A program made the translations under genes and the position numbers. A stretch of 64,000 nt of DNA from an uncultured Clostridia bacterium (GTDB taxonomy: Bacteria > Bacillota > Clostridia > UBA1381), in the NCBI GenBank assembly GCA_947624485.1, contig CANQKM010000003.1, forward strand, positions 62,001 through 126,000, in the 5' to 3' direction. The notes under the pieces were generated by a model. The model saw only the letters and a list, made by a program, of their open reading frames with translations. It searched no databases and was not told the DNA's origin. This document shows positions 15,760-24,244 of this stretch, piece by piece (positions within the stretch are counted from its first letter, which is position 1; every line of letters starts with the position of its first letter).

Positions 15760-16926
15760 ATGGACGATAGAATTATAACTCTCGACGATTTGAAAAATAT
15801 AGATTTTAATAAAATATCGCTTGTGGATATCCGACCGAAAGAAGTATATCAGTTCGGTACAATTCCGGGAGCAATCAATATTCCGGCTAAGCATATGCAG
15901 GATTTGTACGATTTGCCTGATGATAAGGCTGTATATATTTTTTGTCAATCGGGTGAAATAAGCTCAGATATTACGGAGCTATTGTGTGACGCGGGATACG
16001 ATGCGTATCACTTGCCGGTCGGGTATCTCGGATATCTTAAAAATGTGCTGTGTGAGAAGGATAAAAAAGCAAACGACGAATTTGACGCGGAGCGCTGCGG
16101 CGAAATTGAACGAAGTATTATAAAAACCTACAGAAAAACAATATGGCGAAAATTTACAAAAGGTATCAATAAGTATGAGCTGATAAAGGAAGGCGATAAA
16201 ATTGCCGTGTGCATTTCCGGTGGCAAGGATTCGATGCTTATGGCGAAATGTATGCAGGAAATTCACAAGCACGGCGTAGTTAAATTCGATGTGGAATTTC
16301 TCGTTATGGATCCGGGCTACAATCCCGCAAACCGCAAAAAAATAGAAGATAATGCACAGCTACTAAATATCCCGGTACACATATTTGAAACAAACATTTT
16401 TGATTCCGTTGCTAATGTTGAAAATAATCCGTGTTATTTATGCGCGAGAATGAGGCGCGGGTATCTGTATAAGGAAGCACAAAAAATCGGTTGTAACAAA
16501 ATTGCTCTTGGACATCATTTTGACGATGTTATCGAAACGATTTTAATGGGTATGCTCTATGGTGCGCAGATTCAAACTATGATGCCTAAGCTCCACAGTA
16601 CCAATCATCCGGGAATGGAGCTTATACGCCCTTTGTATATGGTTAAGGAAAAGGATATAATCGCGTGGGCAAGGCACAACGATTTACAGTTTATTCAGTG
16701 CGCTTGCCGCTTTACGGATAGCTGTACCGAGTGTAACAGCGGTGTAAGTTCCAAGCGGCAGGAAATGAAGGAACTGATAAAGCAGTTCCGCGGCATTAGC
16801 CCGTATATCGAAAAGAATATTTTTAAAAGCGTGCATAACGTCAATCTGTCGACGATTATAGGTTATCACGATGGGGAGCGGGAGTATAATTTTCTCGATG
16901 ATTACTATGAAAGGGGAGTCAAATAA
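15760..16926 (+). CDS. Rhodanese domain fused to a TtcA-like PP-loop ATPase
   Basis: 388 residues from the ATG at 15760, with AGGA 9 bp upstream. Residues 1-95 form a rhodanese domain with the persulfide cysteine C62 in FCQSGE. Residues about 140-360 form a PP-loop ATPase with SGGKDS at 153-158, an internal CYLC pair (C225, C228) and a late CACRFTDSCTEC cluster. TtcA-type enzymes use such cysteines for an Fe-S cluster and thiolate tRNA cytidine 32. The fusion suggests that sulfur passes from the rhodanese persulfide to a nucleoside or another acceptor in one polypeptide. It has its own promoter and no partner within an operon. The exact substrate is unknown. Confidence 0.82.
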   Translation: MDDRIITLDDLKNIDFNKISLVDIRPKEVYQFGTIPGAINIPAKHMQDLYDLPDDKAVYIFCQSGEISSDITELLCDAGYDAYHLPVGYLGYLKNVLCEKDKKANDEFDAERCGEIERSIIKTYRKTIWRKFTKGINKYELIKEGDKIAVCISGGKDSMLMAKCMQEIHKHGVVKFDVEFLVMDPGYNPANRKKIEDNAQLLNIPVHIFETNIFDSVANVENNPCYLCARMRRGYLYKEAQKIGCNKIALGHHFDDVIETILMGMLYGAQIQTMMPKLHSTNHPGMELIRPLYMVKEKDIIAWARHNDLQFIQCACRFTDSCTECNSGVSSKRQEMKELIKQFRGISPYIEKNIFKSVHNVNLSTIIGYHDGEREYNFLDDYYERGVK

Positions 16927-17059
16927 ATTCAGCGGCTATTTACATATGTTTCTCTTGATTTGGGTGGATACAGAACGGGAAGTATGAACGTTGATATATA
17001 AAAATTTTTAAAAAATTTTCGCATACAAAAAAATTAAAAATTGTTCATATGCAGTGCAA

Positions 17060-17088
17060 TTGACACGTTGTTTCGCTCGTCATATAAT
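17060..17088 (+). promoter_or_regulatory. Promoter of cysK
   Basis: TTGACA at 17060-17065 and TATAAT at 17083-17088 with a 17-bp spacer. No leader element like those of the nitrogenase-like operons is present. Confidence 0.8.
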
Positions 17089-17124
17089 ACAAACATATAA
17101 ATATTAAAAAGGAGAGGTTGCAAA

Positions 17125-18054
17125 ATGTCAAAAATCAATAAACAAATCACAGACCTTATAGGAAAGACACCGCTGTTGGAGCTTACAAATTATGAAAAGA
17201 AAAACAATCTGCAAGCAAAAATTATAGCAAAGCTTGAGTATTTCAATCCGGCAGGATCTGTAAAGGACAGAATTGCAAAGGCTATGATCGACGAAGCGGA
17301 GCAGCAGGGCAAGCTGAAACAGGGAGCGGTTATAATTGAGCCGACCTCGGGTAATACAGGCATAGGTCTTGCTTCAGTCGCGGCGGCGCGGGGATACCGG
17401 CTTATTATAACGATGCCGGAAACGATGAGTATCGAGCGCAGAAATCTGTTAAAGGCGTACGGCGCGGAACTGGTGCTGACCGACGGAGCAAAGGGCATGA
17501 AGGGTGCGATCGCGAAGGCGCAGAAGCTGTCTGAGGAAATCAAAAACAGCTTTATTCCGAGCCAGTTTACAAATCCGGCAAATCCCGCTTACCACAGAGA
17601 AACCACAGGACCCGAAATTTGGGAAGATACCGACGGAAAGGTCGATATATTTGTTGCGGGGGTAGGAACCGGAGGAACGATTTCCGGTGTAGGTGAATTT
17701 TTAAAATCAAAAAATCCTAATGTTAAAGTTGTTGCCGTAGAGCCGGCAGATTCCCCCGTGCTTTCGGAGGGTAAACCGGGACCTCATAAGATACAGGGCA
17801 TAGGCGCGGGATTTGTTCCCGATACGTTAAATACAAATATTTATGACGAAATTATCAAGGTTAAGAATGAGGACGCTTTCAGAACCGGCAGAGCTATTGC
17901 GCACTCAGACGGTGTTCTTGTCGGAATTTCCTCGGGCGCGGCGGTATGGGCGGCAACCGAAATAGCAAAGCGGGCGGAAAATAAGGGTAAGAATATTGTT
18001 GCTATCCTCCCGGACACGGGTGAAAGGTACTTATCCACACCGCTGTTCGGCTGA
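17125..18054 (+). CDS. cysK: Cysteine synthase A (O-acetylserine sulfhydrylase)
   Basis: 309 residues, the standard CysK length. PLP lysine K47 in NPAGSVKDR, substrate loop EPTSGNTG, and the glycine-rich phosphate cradle GTGGTISG are all intact. It makes cysteine from O-acetylserine and sulfide in the cytoplasm. An AAGGAGAGG box precedes the ATG. The gene stands behind its own consensus promoter. It complements the O-acetylhomoserine route of the neighbouring genes, so the island can fix sulfur into either amino-acid skeleton. Confidence 0.95.
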   Translation: MSKINKQITDLIGKTPLLELTNYEKKNNLQAKIIAKLEYFNPAGSVKDRIAKAMIDEAEQQGKLKQGAVIIEPTSGNTGIGLASVAAARGYRLIITMPETMSIERRNLLKAYGAELVLTDGAKGMKGAIAKAQKLSEEIKNSFIPSQFTNPANPAYHRETTGPEIWEDTDGKVDIFVAGVGTGGTISGVGEFLKSKNPNVKVVAVEPADSPVLSEGKPGPHKIQGIGAGFVPDTLNTNIYDEIIKVKNEDAFRTGRAIAHSDGVLVGISSGAAVWAATEIAKRAENKGKNIVAILPDTGERYLSTPLFG

Positions 18055-18095
18055 TGATACCTGCATAGATTTCAAAAAACCGAGGAGGGTACGAT

Positions 18096-19136
18096 ATGTA
18101 CAAGGTTATGATTATTTCTCCGGACAGTGAAATGGCGGACGAGTTGGAAGCCATGAAGCTTTGGGGAGAGACTTCGGGCTTTGAAATTTCTAAGGTGACA
18201 GATAACGGTGACAGCGCATATAGGGAATTATGCCGCGAAAAGTACGACTTGATAATCTGTGACACGCATATTAACGGTATGGGAAGCCTGGAACTTCTGA
18301 GACGCATAGAAGAGGAAAAATTAGGCGGCCGCCTTGCTTTTTGCGGCAAATATGCGGATTTTGAATATGCCAGACAGGGGATAATACTTAACGCCTTTGA
18401 TTATTTTATATCCCCGTTTTATGAGGAACAGTTTCTTGCCGCATTTAACAGAATACGAGATAAAGCTAATGACAATATAACAATAAAGACGGATCATGCC
18501 GGAAAAATTATTGAATTGTTTGAAGCTCGTGATGACAGAATATACGCGTATCTTTCGGATGTGCTGAATGAGATTTATGAAAGCTCACACAATATGGCGT
18601 CGGCGGAAAACGCTCTGAGCAAAATTTACAAAACGGTTATTACCGAAATCTTTGAACGGTATGAATGGCTTGATTTATATAAGTCTGTCCAAAGCTTCTA
18701 CGAGAGGACGGAGCTGTTCGGATATGTTACATACGATAAGCTGTTCAAAAACAAAATTACAGAATTATTCGAGGAATTTTGCGAGCTTTTCCCAAAGGTG
18801 GACAATAAGCAGATAAAGACGGTGATGCTGTATATTTTAAATAATCCGGAAAGCGATTTGAAGCAAAAAACCATAGCGTCCGCGCTTAATATAAACAGTA
18901 CATATTTAAGCACGATATTTTCGGTACAGACAAAGCTTCGGTTTATTGACTATCTTACCGCGGTAAAGCTCAAGAGAGCGGGCTGGCTTTTGCAGAATAC
19001 GTCGATGAAGGTCACGGAAATCGCGGCGCGGCTGGACTATAAGGATATAGGCTATTTTTCGAGAGTATTTAAGAAGCAGTACGGGGTAACGCCGACGGAA
19101 TACAGGATCCCCGACGATTACACATACCAGATTTAA
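18096..19136 (+). CDS. AraC-family response regulator with degenerate receiver domain
   Basis: 346 residues. The N-terminal ~120 residues have a receiver fold with D56 in IICDTHINGMG as possible phosphate acceptor. The conserved switch lysine before proline is serine (FDYFISPF), the Ser/Thr position reads C in AFCGKYADF, and the usual paired acidic residues are reduced to one. The C-terminal ~100 residues form an AraC-type double helix-turn-helix ending in GYFSRVFKKQYGVTPTEYR. No sensor kinase is adjacent. It probably regulates sulfur genes nearby, perhaps by ligand or protein binding instead of phosphorylation (inference). GAGGAGGG precedes the ATG. Confidence 0.85.
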   Translation: MYKVMIISPDSEMADELEAMKLWGETSGFEISKVTDNGDSAYRELCREKYDLIICDTHINGMGSLELLRRIEEEKLGGRLAFCGKYADFEYARQGIILNAFDYFISPFYEEQFLAAFNRIRDKANDNITIKTDHAGKIIELFEARDDRIYAYLSDVLNEIYESSHNMASAENALSKIYKTVITEIFERYEWLDLYKSVQSFYERTELFGYVTYDKLFKNKITELFEEFCELFPKVDNKQIKTVMLYILNNPESDLKQKTIASALNINSTYLSTIFSVQTKLRFIDYLTAVKLKRAGWLLQNTSMKVTEIAARLDYKDIGYFSRVFKKQYGVTPTEYRIPDDYTYQI

Positions 19137-19146
19137 GGTGCTCAAA

Positions 19147-20079
19147 ATGACTCTGCAGCAAATATATTACGCGCTCACGATAGCGCGGACAAAATCAATG
19201 AACAAGGCGGCGGAGCAGCTTTTTATATCTCAGCCGTCGCTGACGAACGCGATAAAGGAGCTTGAAAGGGAGACCGGAATTGCGATATTCAAACGAACAA
19301 ACAAGGGCGTAATAAAAACCAACGAGGGAGAAGAGTTTTTAATGTACGCACGTCAGGTATATCAGCAATATGAGCTTCTCGCGGGTAAGTATTCGGATAA
19401 GAAAAATATAAAAAGAAAATTCTGCGTTTCCACTCAGCATTATTCGTTCGCCGTCAAAGCGTTTGTGGAAACCGTAAAGCAGTTTGATACAACGAAATAT
19501 GAATTTGCGGTTCGGGAAGAGAAAACCTATAATGTCATAGATGATGTGGGCGGATTTAAGAGCGAGATAGGTATAATTTATATGAGTGATTATAACCGCA
19601 GAATTATTGAAAAAATGCTTCGGGACCGATATTTGGAATTTCACCGGCTTGTCGAGTGCAAAGCGTATGTCTATATGTGGAAAAAGCATCCTCTTGCGAA
19701 CAAAAAGTCAATTACTTTAAATGAGCTGTGTGATTATCCGTGTCTGTCATTCGAGCAGGGCGAACAGGAATCATCGTATCTCGCGGAGGAGATACTTACG
19801 GATAATGAATATCCGCGTACAATCAAAGCGTGTGACAGAGCGACCATGCTTAATTTAATGGTTGGCTTGAACGGATATACGCTATGTTCGGGTATAATCT
19901 GCGAGGAGCTTAACGGAGCGGACTATATCGCCGTGCCGTTTGAGGACGACGACGCAAACCGTAACAGCACTATGGAAATCGGTTACATCGTTAAAAAGGG
20001 TAGTGTATTGAGCGAGATAGGCATGATATATATTGACGAGGTAAAAAGGTATTTGAACAGTACGAAAACGGAGGTTTAA
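19147..20079 (+). CDS. LysR-family transcriptional regulator
   Basis: 310 residues from the ATG at 19147, with AAGGTG 6 bp upstream; an in-frame GTG at 19138 overlaps that box. The N-terminal winged helix has the LysR pattern AAEQLFISQPSLTNAIKELE. The rest is a two-lobed effector-binding domain. Several LysR proteins (CysB, CmbR, CysL type) control sulfur assimilation in response to O-acetylserine or related metabolites, so it is a candidate regulator of this island. It lies 10 bp after the AraC-type gene and 1 bp before the HD gene. Confidence 0.9.
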   Translation: MTLQQIYYALTIARTKSMNKAAEQLFISQPSLTNAIKELERETGIAIFKRTNKGVIKTNEGEEFLMYARQVYQQYELLAGKYSDKKNIKRKFCVSTQHYSFAVKAFVETVKQFDTTKYEFAVREEKTYNVIDDVGGFKSEIGIIYMSDYNRRIIEKMLRDRYLEFHRLVECKAYVYMWKKHPLANKKSITLNELCDYPCLSFEQGEQESSYLAEEILTDNEYPRTIKACDRATMLNLMVGLNGYTLCSGIICEELNGADYIAVPFEDDDANRNSTMEIGYIVKKGSVLSEIGMIYIDEVKRYLNSTKTEV

Positions 20080-20080
20080 A

Positions 20081-20647
20081 ATGAACAGAGATACAGCATG
20101 GGAGCTTTTGAAAAAATATAATAAGGATGCGTTTCATCTGCGTCACGCGCTCACCGTTGAGGGTGTTATGAAATATTATGCGCGGACTCTCGGCTATGAC
20201 GAGGAGTATTGGGGCATTGTCGGACTTCTGCACGATATAGATTTTGAGCAGTATCCTGACGAGCATTGTATAAAAGCCCCCGAGCTGCTGCGTGAAGGCG
20301 GCTTCGGCGATGATATAATTCACGCGGTATGCTCGCACGGCTATAACCTGACAGTGGATGTAAAGCCGGAGCATATAATGGAAAAGGTTTTGTACGCGGC
20401 GGACGAGCTGACAGGCCTTATTTGGGCGGCGGCTGAGATGCGGCCGTCAAAGAGTACACAGGATATGGAATTAAAAAGTCTGAAAAAGAAATACAAAAGT
20501 AAAAATTTCGCTGCGGGATGTTCAAGAGAGGTGATTGAGTACGGCGCGAAGCTGCTCGGCTGGGAATTGGACGATTTGCTTTGGAATACAATTCTCGCCA
20601 TGCGAAGCTGTGAGAACGAGGTCTCACAGCAGCTTGAATATATTTAA
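20081..20647 (+). CDS. HD-domain protein (putative phosphohydrolase)
   Basis: 188 residues. H22 in LRHALTVEG and the HD pair in GLLHDIDFEQYP are the metal-binding core; a second histidine cluster is in CSHGYN. Small HD proteins of this type occur throughout Clostridia and are presumed nucleotide hydrolases, but the substrate is unknown. GGAGG precedes the start, and the gene follows the LysR gene by one base. A strong terminator closes the unit. Confidence 0.8.
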   Translation: MNRDTAWELLKKYNKDAFHLRHALTVEGVMKYYARTLGYDEEYWGIVGLLHDIDFEQYPDEHCIKAPELLREGGFGDDIIHAVCSHGYNLTVDVKPEHIMEKVLYAADELTGLIWAAAEMRPSKSTQDMELKSLKKKYKSKNFAAGCSREVIEYGAKLLGWELDDLLWNTILAMRSCENEVSQQLEYI

Positions 20648-20671
20648 GCTTACGGATTAACGTATATTGTG

Positions 20672-20710
20672 AAGCCGAGCTTGCCCTGATGCGGCAAACT
20701 CGGCTTTGTC
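20672..20710 (+). terminator. Terminator after the LysR-HD unit
   Basis: AAGCCGAG pairs with CTCGGCTT, and inside it TTGCC with GGCAA; a T-rich tail follows. Confidence 0.8.
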
Positions 20711-21029
20711 TTTATATCCGCTATTGAATTACAGCGGCAAAAATGACAAAATAATGGCAGCGATTTATGCGTGCGAGGTTGCGGTTGACGAGATTTTGAA
20801 TTTGCAATACTCCATTTCTGTGATATAAACTTTTTTCGTTGGTTCATTTTTTCGTGTTTGATTAAGTAATATTATGAATATAAATTTTCAAAAATATTTC
20901 ATTTACCCTTGACAACACGACGAGTATACAAACATTAAAAAACAGGAATTTGTCATATTTGTCAAATTCTTTTTTACTTTTGCCCCAATTGAGCAAAAGC
21001 AGTATAATCAAAAATTTTCAAAATACCTA
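20711..21029. other. AT-rich intergenic region without a recognisable gene
   Basis: I see no convincing open frame or RNA. A TTGACA near 20914 has no well-spaced -10 partner. Confidence 0.5.
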
Positions 21030-21060
21030 TTGACTCTCCCGTAAGGGGATACTGTATAAT
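21030..21060 (+). promoter_or_regulatory. MerR-type promoter with 19-bp spacer and dyad operator
   Basis: TTGACT (21030-21035) and TATAAT (21055-21060) are 19 bp apart, the overlong spacer typical of MerR-activated promoters. The spacer carries an imperfect inverted repeat around CTCCC and GGGGAT. Confidence 0.75.
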
Positions 21061-21064
21061 GTAC

Positions 21065-21078
21065 TTGTTCCGGAACAA
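21065..21078. promoter_or_regulatory. Perfect 14-bp palindrome at the transcription start
   Basis: TTGTTCCGGAACAA lies just downstream of the -10 box of the MerR-type promoter, a position suited to repressor binding. The protein is unknown. Confidence 0.45.
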
Positions 21079-21104
21079 ATATGTTAAAACAGGAGGTAAT
21101 GTCA

Positions 21105-21575
21105 ATGCTTTCGATAGGGCAGTTTTCAAAAACGTGTATGGTAACGGTAAAGGCTCTGCGCCATTATGACAAAATCGGACTTATAAAGCCCGCGTTCGTA
21201 AATCCCGAAACGGGCTACCGCGAATACAGCGAGGATCAAATCCCGCTCATGCTGCTTATAAACAAGCTTAAATATTACGGATTCGCGCTGTCCGAAATCA
21301 AAGACATGATTTCCTGTCAAGACGTTATTCTATCAAGTTTAATGAAGCAGCGCGACACGCTTTGGAAGTCGGTTCATGAAACGATGGATATTCTTTCCGA
21401 GCTGAGCGCGCATGTGAGAGAATTGGAAAGGACAGGTAATATTATGAGTTATCAAAACGATTATAAGATCGAAATTGTAAAAACAGCGGACGGGGTACTT
21501 GCTGCGTTTAATGCGCCGGCGCATTTTTCGGTTTTACAATATCACCCAAAAATCAAAAAACGGCTCATCGTTTGA
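21105..21575 (+). CDS. MerR-family regulator with truncated effector domain
   Basis: 156 residues from the ATG at 21105, with AGGAGG upstream. The first ~75 residues are a complete MerR winged helix (SIGQFSKTCMVTVKALRHYDKIG) followed by a coiled dimerisation helix. A GyrI-like effector domain begins near residue 125 (YKIEIVKTADGVLAAFNAPA) but stops after about 30 residues, where relatives have about 150. The last codons run into a terminator hairpin. A deletion may have joined the gene to a downstream terminator. The protein may still bind its own MerR-type promoter. Confidence 0.75.
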   Translation: MLSIGQFSKTCMVTVKALRHYDKIGLIKPAFVNPETGYREYSEDQIPLMLLINKLKYYGFALSEIKDMISCQDVILSSLMKQRDTLWKSVHETMDILSELSAHVRELERTGNIMSYQNDYKIEIVKTADGVLAAFNAPAHFSVLQYHPKIKKRLIV

Positions 21576-21582
21576 TGAGCCG
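21561..21582. terminator. Terminator overlapping the end of the MerR-like gene
   Basis: CGGCTCATC pairs with GATGAGCCG around a GTTT loop, flanked by A-rich and T-rich tracts, so it may be bidirectional. It includes the last codons of the MerR-like gene. Confidence 0.75.
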
Positions 21583-21612
21583 CAAAATTCGTTTTGTTAG
21601 GCTGCGGAAAAA

Positions 21613-21981
21613 TTAAACAAGCTTGCCCAAAGGTCCGAGAATGCTCATCATCTTGTCCTTCATTTCAACAAGCTCCTTCGCCTTTGCTTTAAGGTCGTCG
21701 GGCATACTGTCGTCCGCGGAAAGAGCGTTCAGGAAGTGCATGAGCGCGTCAACGTCAGCCTTGCTGTCGGCAGCCGTCGTGCTTGTTTTGCTCTGGTACT
21801 CGCCGTGTTCTTCCACATACGCCTGCTCCGCGCGGTAAATCACGTCATCGAGCTTACCCTCCGCGTGAAGCTGCTCTATCTCCTTTTCCACCGACTCCAG
21901 AAGCGGATTAAAGTCCGAACCGGCTTTTGCCGCTTCCTTGAATTTCTTTATGAAGTTCTTTACTCCGTCAAAAAATTCCAT
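21613..21981 (-). CDS. Hypothetical helical protein
   Basis: 122 residues, highly charged and predicted mostly helical, with no signal peptide or membrane segment. I do not recognise a family. GGGAGG precedes the start on the minus strand, and a plausible promoter (TTGTTT, 17 bp, TAAAAT) lies upstream near 22010-22040, divergent from the next gene. The composition is rich in K, E, D and A, with an acidic middle around residues 60-80. Confidence 0.7.
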   Translation of the reverse strand: MEFFDGVKNFIKKFKEAAKAGSDFNPLLESVEKEIEQLHAEGKLDDVIYRAEQAYVEEHGEYQSKTSTTAADSKADVDALMHFLNALSADDSMPDDLKAKAKELVEMKDKMMSILGPLGKLV

Positions 21982-22043
21982 TATCGTTTCCTCCCTTGTT
22001 TTTTATTTATTTTATCACATACAGCCCCAAAAAACAATATACC

Positions 22044-22072
22044 TTGAAATTTTTCGGAATATGTGATATACT
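22044..22072 (+). promoter_or_regulatory. Promoter of the membrane protein / sigma factor unit
   Basis: TTGAAA at 22044-22049 and TATACT at 22067-22072 with a 17-bp spacer. Confidence 0.65.
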
Positions 22073-22123
22073 GCATATATCTGTTACATTTTACTTCGGC
22101 AGGGCGCGAAGGGAGGATATTTT

Positions 22124-22786
22124 ATGGCTGAAAAATACGGCACCGTGCCGCCGCGGTTTACGCGCGCGTGGTGGGAGTATTTCTGGGAATATTACAAGTG
22201 GCACGTTATAATCACCGCCGTTGCGATACTCATAACGGTCGTTACTATCGTTCAGTGCGCGTCGCGGAAGGAGTATGATTTTATCGTCGTATACAGCGGC
22301 TATATGCACCTCGACGATACAAGCAAAAATATACTCGACGAAACGGCGCAGAATTACGCGGTTGACGCGGACGAGAGCGGTGAAACGCTTACGCACATAG
22401 TACCGCTTGAATTTACGAATATTGACGGCAACGAGGATTACGATATGGCAATCCAGCAGAAGCTTGATATTACGTTTATGGACGACTGCACGTTTATCTA
22501 TCTGATGGACGAGACGCTCGCGCAGCGGTATGCCGAACGCAAGGATACGATGGTTGCGTTCGAGAATATAGAGGAAATCGTTGACACGTCGGGCGCGGAG
22601 GTGCTGCGCCACGCTCCCGAAAACACCGGCTTTGCGGTAAGCCTTAGGGACAGCACGTATCTTAAGGAAAAGGGCATAAAGTGCGATAAGCTGTACCTGC
22701 TCGTGCGCCGTAACATGCGCGGCGGAGAGAAAAACGACAAGGCGTATGACGCAGCCGTGAATATGGCGCGGGAGCTTATACGGTAA
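22124..22786 (+). CDS. Hypothetical single-pass membrane protein
   Basis: 220 residues. A tryptophan- and tyrosine-rich N-terminus (WWEYFWEYYKW) leads into one membrane helix at about residues 28-46; the remaining ~170 residues would be outside the cell. There is no recognised domain. It starts with a GGGAGG box and lies 27 bp before a SigB/SigF-type sigma factor, so it might act in signalling to that factor, but it does not resemble known anti-sigma proteins. Confidence 0.75.
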   Translation: MAEKYGTVPPRFTRAWWEYFWEYYKWHVIITAVAILITVVTIVQCASRKEYDFIVVYSGYMHLDDTSKNILDETAQNYAVDADESGETLTHIVPLEFTNIDGNEDYDMAIQQKLDITFMDDCTFIYLMDETLAQRYAERKDTMVAFENIEEIVDTSGAEVLRHAPENTGFAVSLRDSTYLKEKGIKCDKLYLLVRRNMRGGEKNDKAYDAAVNMARELIR

Positions 22787-22813
22787 AGCTATACCGAATG
22801 GGAGGGAAGAACC

Positions 22814-23551
22814 GTGGCTTTGGTTAAACCCGAAATAATAACAAGTGAATACGAGCTGTTTTCGCGATACAGACGGACGCGCGACACCAAGCTGCGCGAC
22901 TTCCTTGTGGAGTCATACATATACATCGCCGAAATATTGTCGCGCAAATTCATAAACCGCGGCGTTGAATACGACGACATATATCAGGTGGCATGTCTCG
23001 GTATTCTGTACGCGGTGGAGCGTTTCGATCCCGACAGGGGCGTAAAATTCGCGACGTTTGCCACTCCCACGGTACTAGGCGAAATACGGCGTTATTTCCG
23101 CGACAAGGGCAATTTTATACGCATACCGCGGAAGCTCTACGAGGTGTTCTACAAGGCGGAAAAGATACGCCGCCTGTCGTCCGATATATCGCTCGCGGAA
23201 ATCGCGAGAATACTTAATATACCGGAGCGCACGCTCGAATCGCTCTACGAGGCGGGAGATATGTCGTTTATAAAATCGCTCGAATACGAGGCTTACGCCG
23301 ACGGTGAGGCGGCGCTGTCAAGCGTTGTCGGAATTGACGACAAGCATTATCTCATGATAGAAAACCGCGATTTTATACGGTCGTGCATGGACAGGCTCGC
23401 AGAGGACGAAAAACAGTTCGTAAAGCTGCGCTACTACGAGGAAAAGAGCCAGAAGGAGATCGCGGATATTACCGGCGTGTCGCAGATGCAGATAAGCCGG
23501 CTTGAAAAAAAGGTACTGAAAAAGATAAGGAATATGTATTTCCGCGACTGA
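22814..23551 (+). CDS. RNA polymerase sigma factor, SigB/SigF/SigG type
   Basis: 245 residues starting at GTG, with GGAGGGAAG upstream. Region 2 is recognisable as YDDIYQVACLGILYAVERFDPDRGVKFATFATPTVLGEIRRYFRD, quoted here only as landmarks: DDIYQ, GVKFATFA and GEIRRYFRD. Region 4 has YYEEKSQKEIADITGVSQMQISRLEKK. Such factors direct polymerase to stress or sporulation promoters. No anti-sigma or anti-anti-sigma gene is adjacent, unlike the usual spoIIA or rsb arrangement. Confidence 0.9.
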   Translation: MALVKPEIITSEYELFSRYRRTRDTKLRDFLVESYIYIAEILSRKFINRGVEYDDIYQVACLGILYAVERFDPDRGVKFATFATPTVLGEIRRYFRDKGNFIRIPRKLYEVFYKAEKIRRLSSDISLAEIARILNIPERTLESLYEAGDMSFIKSLEYEAYADGEAALSSVVGIDDKHYLMIENRDFIRSCMDRLAEDEKQFVKLRYYEEKSQKEIADITGVSQMQISRLEKKVLKKIRNMYFRD

Positions 23552-23565
23552 GAAAGGAGATAAAA

Positions 23566-24231
23566 ATGCTCAAAGAGGAAAAGAAGGAATTTATCGAATT
23601 TATGATGAAGTCGGATGTGCTGCGGTTCGGCGATTTTGTCACAAAAAGCGGCAGAAACACGCCGTACTTCGTAAACACCGGCAATTTCAGAACCGGCGGA
23701 CAGATCGCGACGCTCGGCAAATTTTACGCGTCGCTAATCAAGGAAAGCTGCGGCGACGCGTTCGACGCGATGTTCGGACCGGCGTACAAGGGTATTCCGC
23801 TCGCTACGGCCGCCGCGTCGGCGCTCTACAATGAGTACGGGATAGACAAGCCGTACTTCTTCAACCGCAAGGAGGAAAAGGATCACGGCGAGGGCGGCTC
23901 GCTCGTCGGCTACAAGCCGAAGGACGGCGACAGGGTTATAATTATCGAGGACGTTATAACGGCGGGTACGGCTGTGCGTGAGACGATGCCGATTTTGAAG
24001 GGCGCGGCGGACGTTGCGGTAAACGACATGTTTATCTCGGTAAACCGCTGCGAGGTCGGACAAAACCCCGAAAAAACCACCGTTATGGAAATAATGGAGG
24101 ATTTCGGTATTAACATCCACGCCATAATAACGGTTAAGGATATACATGAATACTTAAAAGAAAACGGCAGCTACGCCGATATGCTCCCCAAAATGGAGGC
24201 GTATATGGCGAAATACTGCGTATTCGATTAA
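23566..24231 (+). CDS. pyrE: Orotate phosphoribosyltransferase
   Basis: 221 residues. The PRPP-binding motif VIIIEDVITAGTA is intact, as are FGPAYKGIPLAT and the flexible-loop lysines in NRKEEKDHGEGG. The enzyme joins orotate to PRPP in pyrimidine synthesis in the cytoplasm. GAAAGGAG precedes the ATG. It stands apart from other pyr genes, 15 bp after the sigma factor. Confidence 0.93.
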   Translation: MLKEEKKEFIEFMMKSDVLRFGDFVTKSGRNTPYFVNTGNFRTGGQIATLGKFYASLIKESCGDAFDAMFGPAYKGIPLATAAASALYNEYGIDKPYFFNRKEEKDHGEGGSLVGYKPKDGDRVIIIEDVITAGTAVRETMPILKGAADVAVNDMFISVNRCEVGQNPEKTTVMEIMEDFGINIHAIITVKDIHEYLKENGSYADMLPKMEAYMAKYCVFD

Positions 24232-24244
24232 AGAAGGTGTAAAT

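Noticed and set aside
18096..19136. ANTAR antiterminator acting on the shared leader elements
   Set aside because: The C-terminal domain is an AraC-type double helix-turn-helix, not ANTAR.
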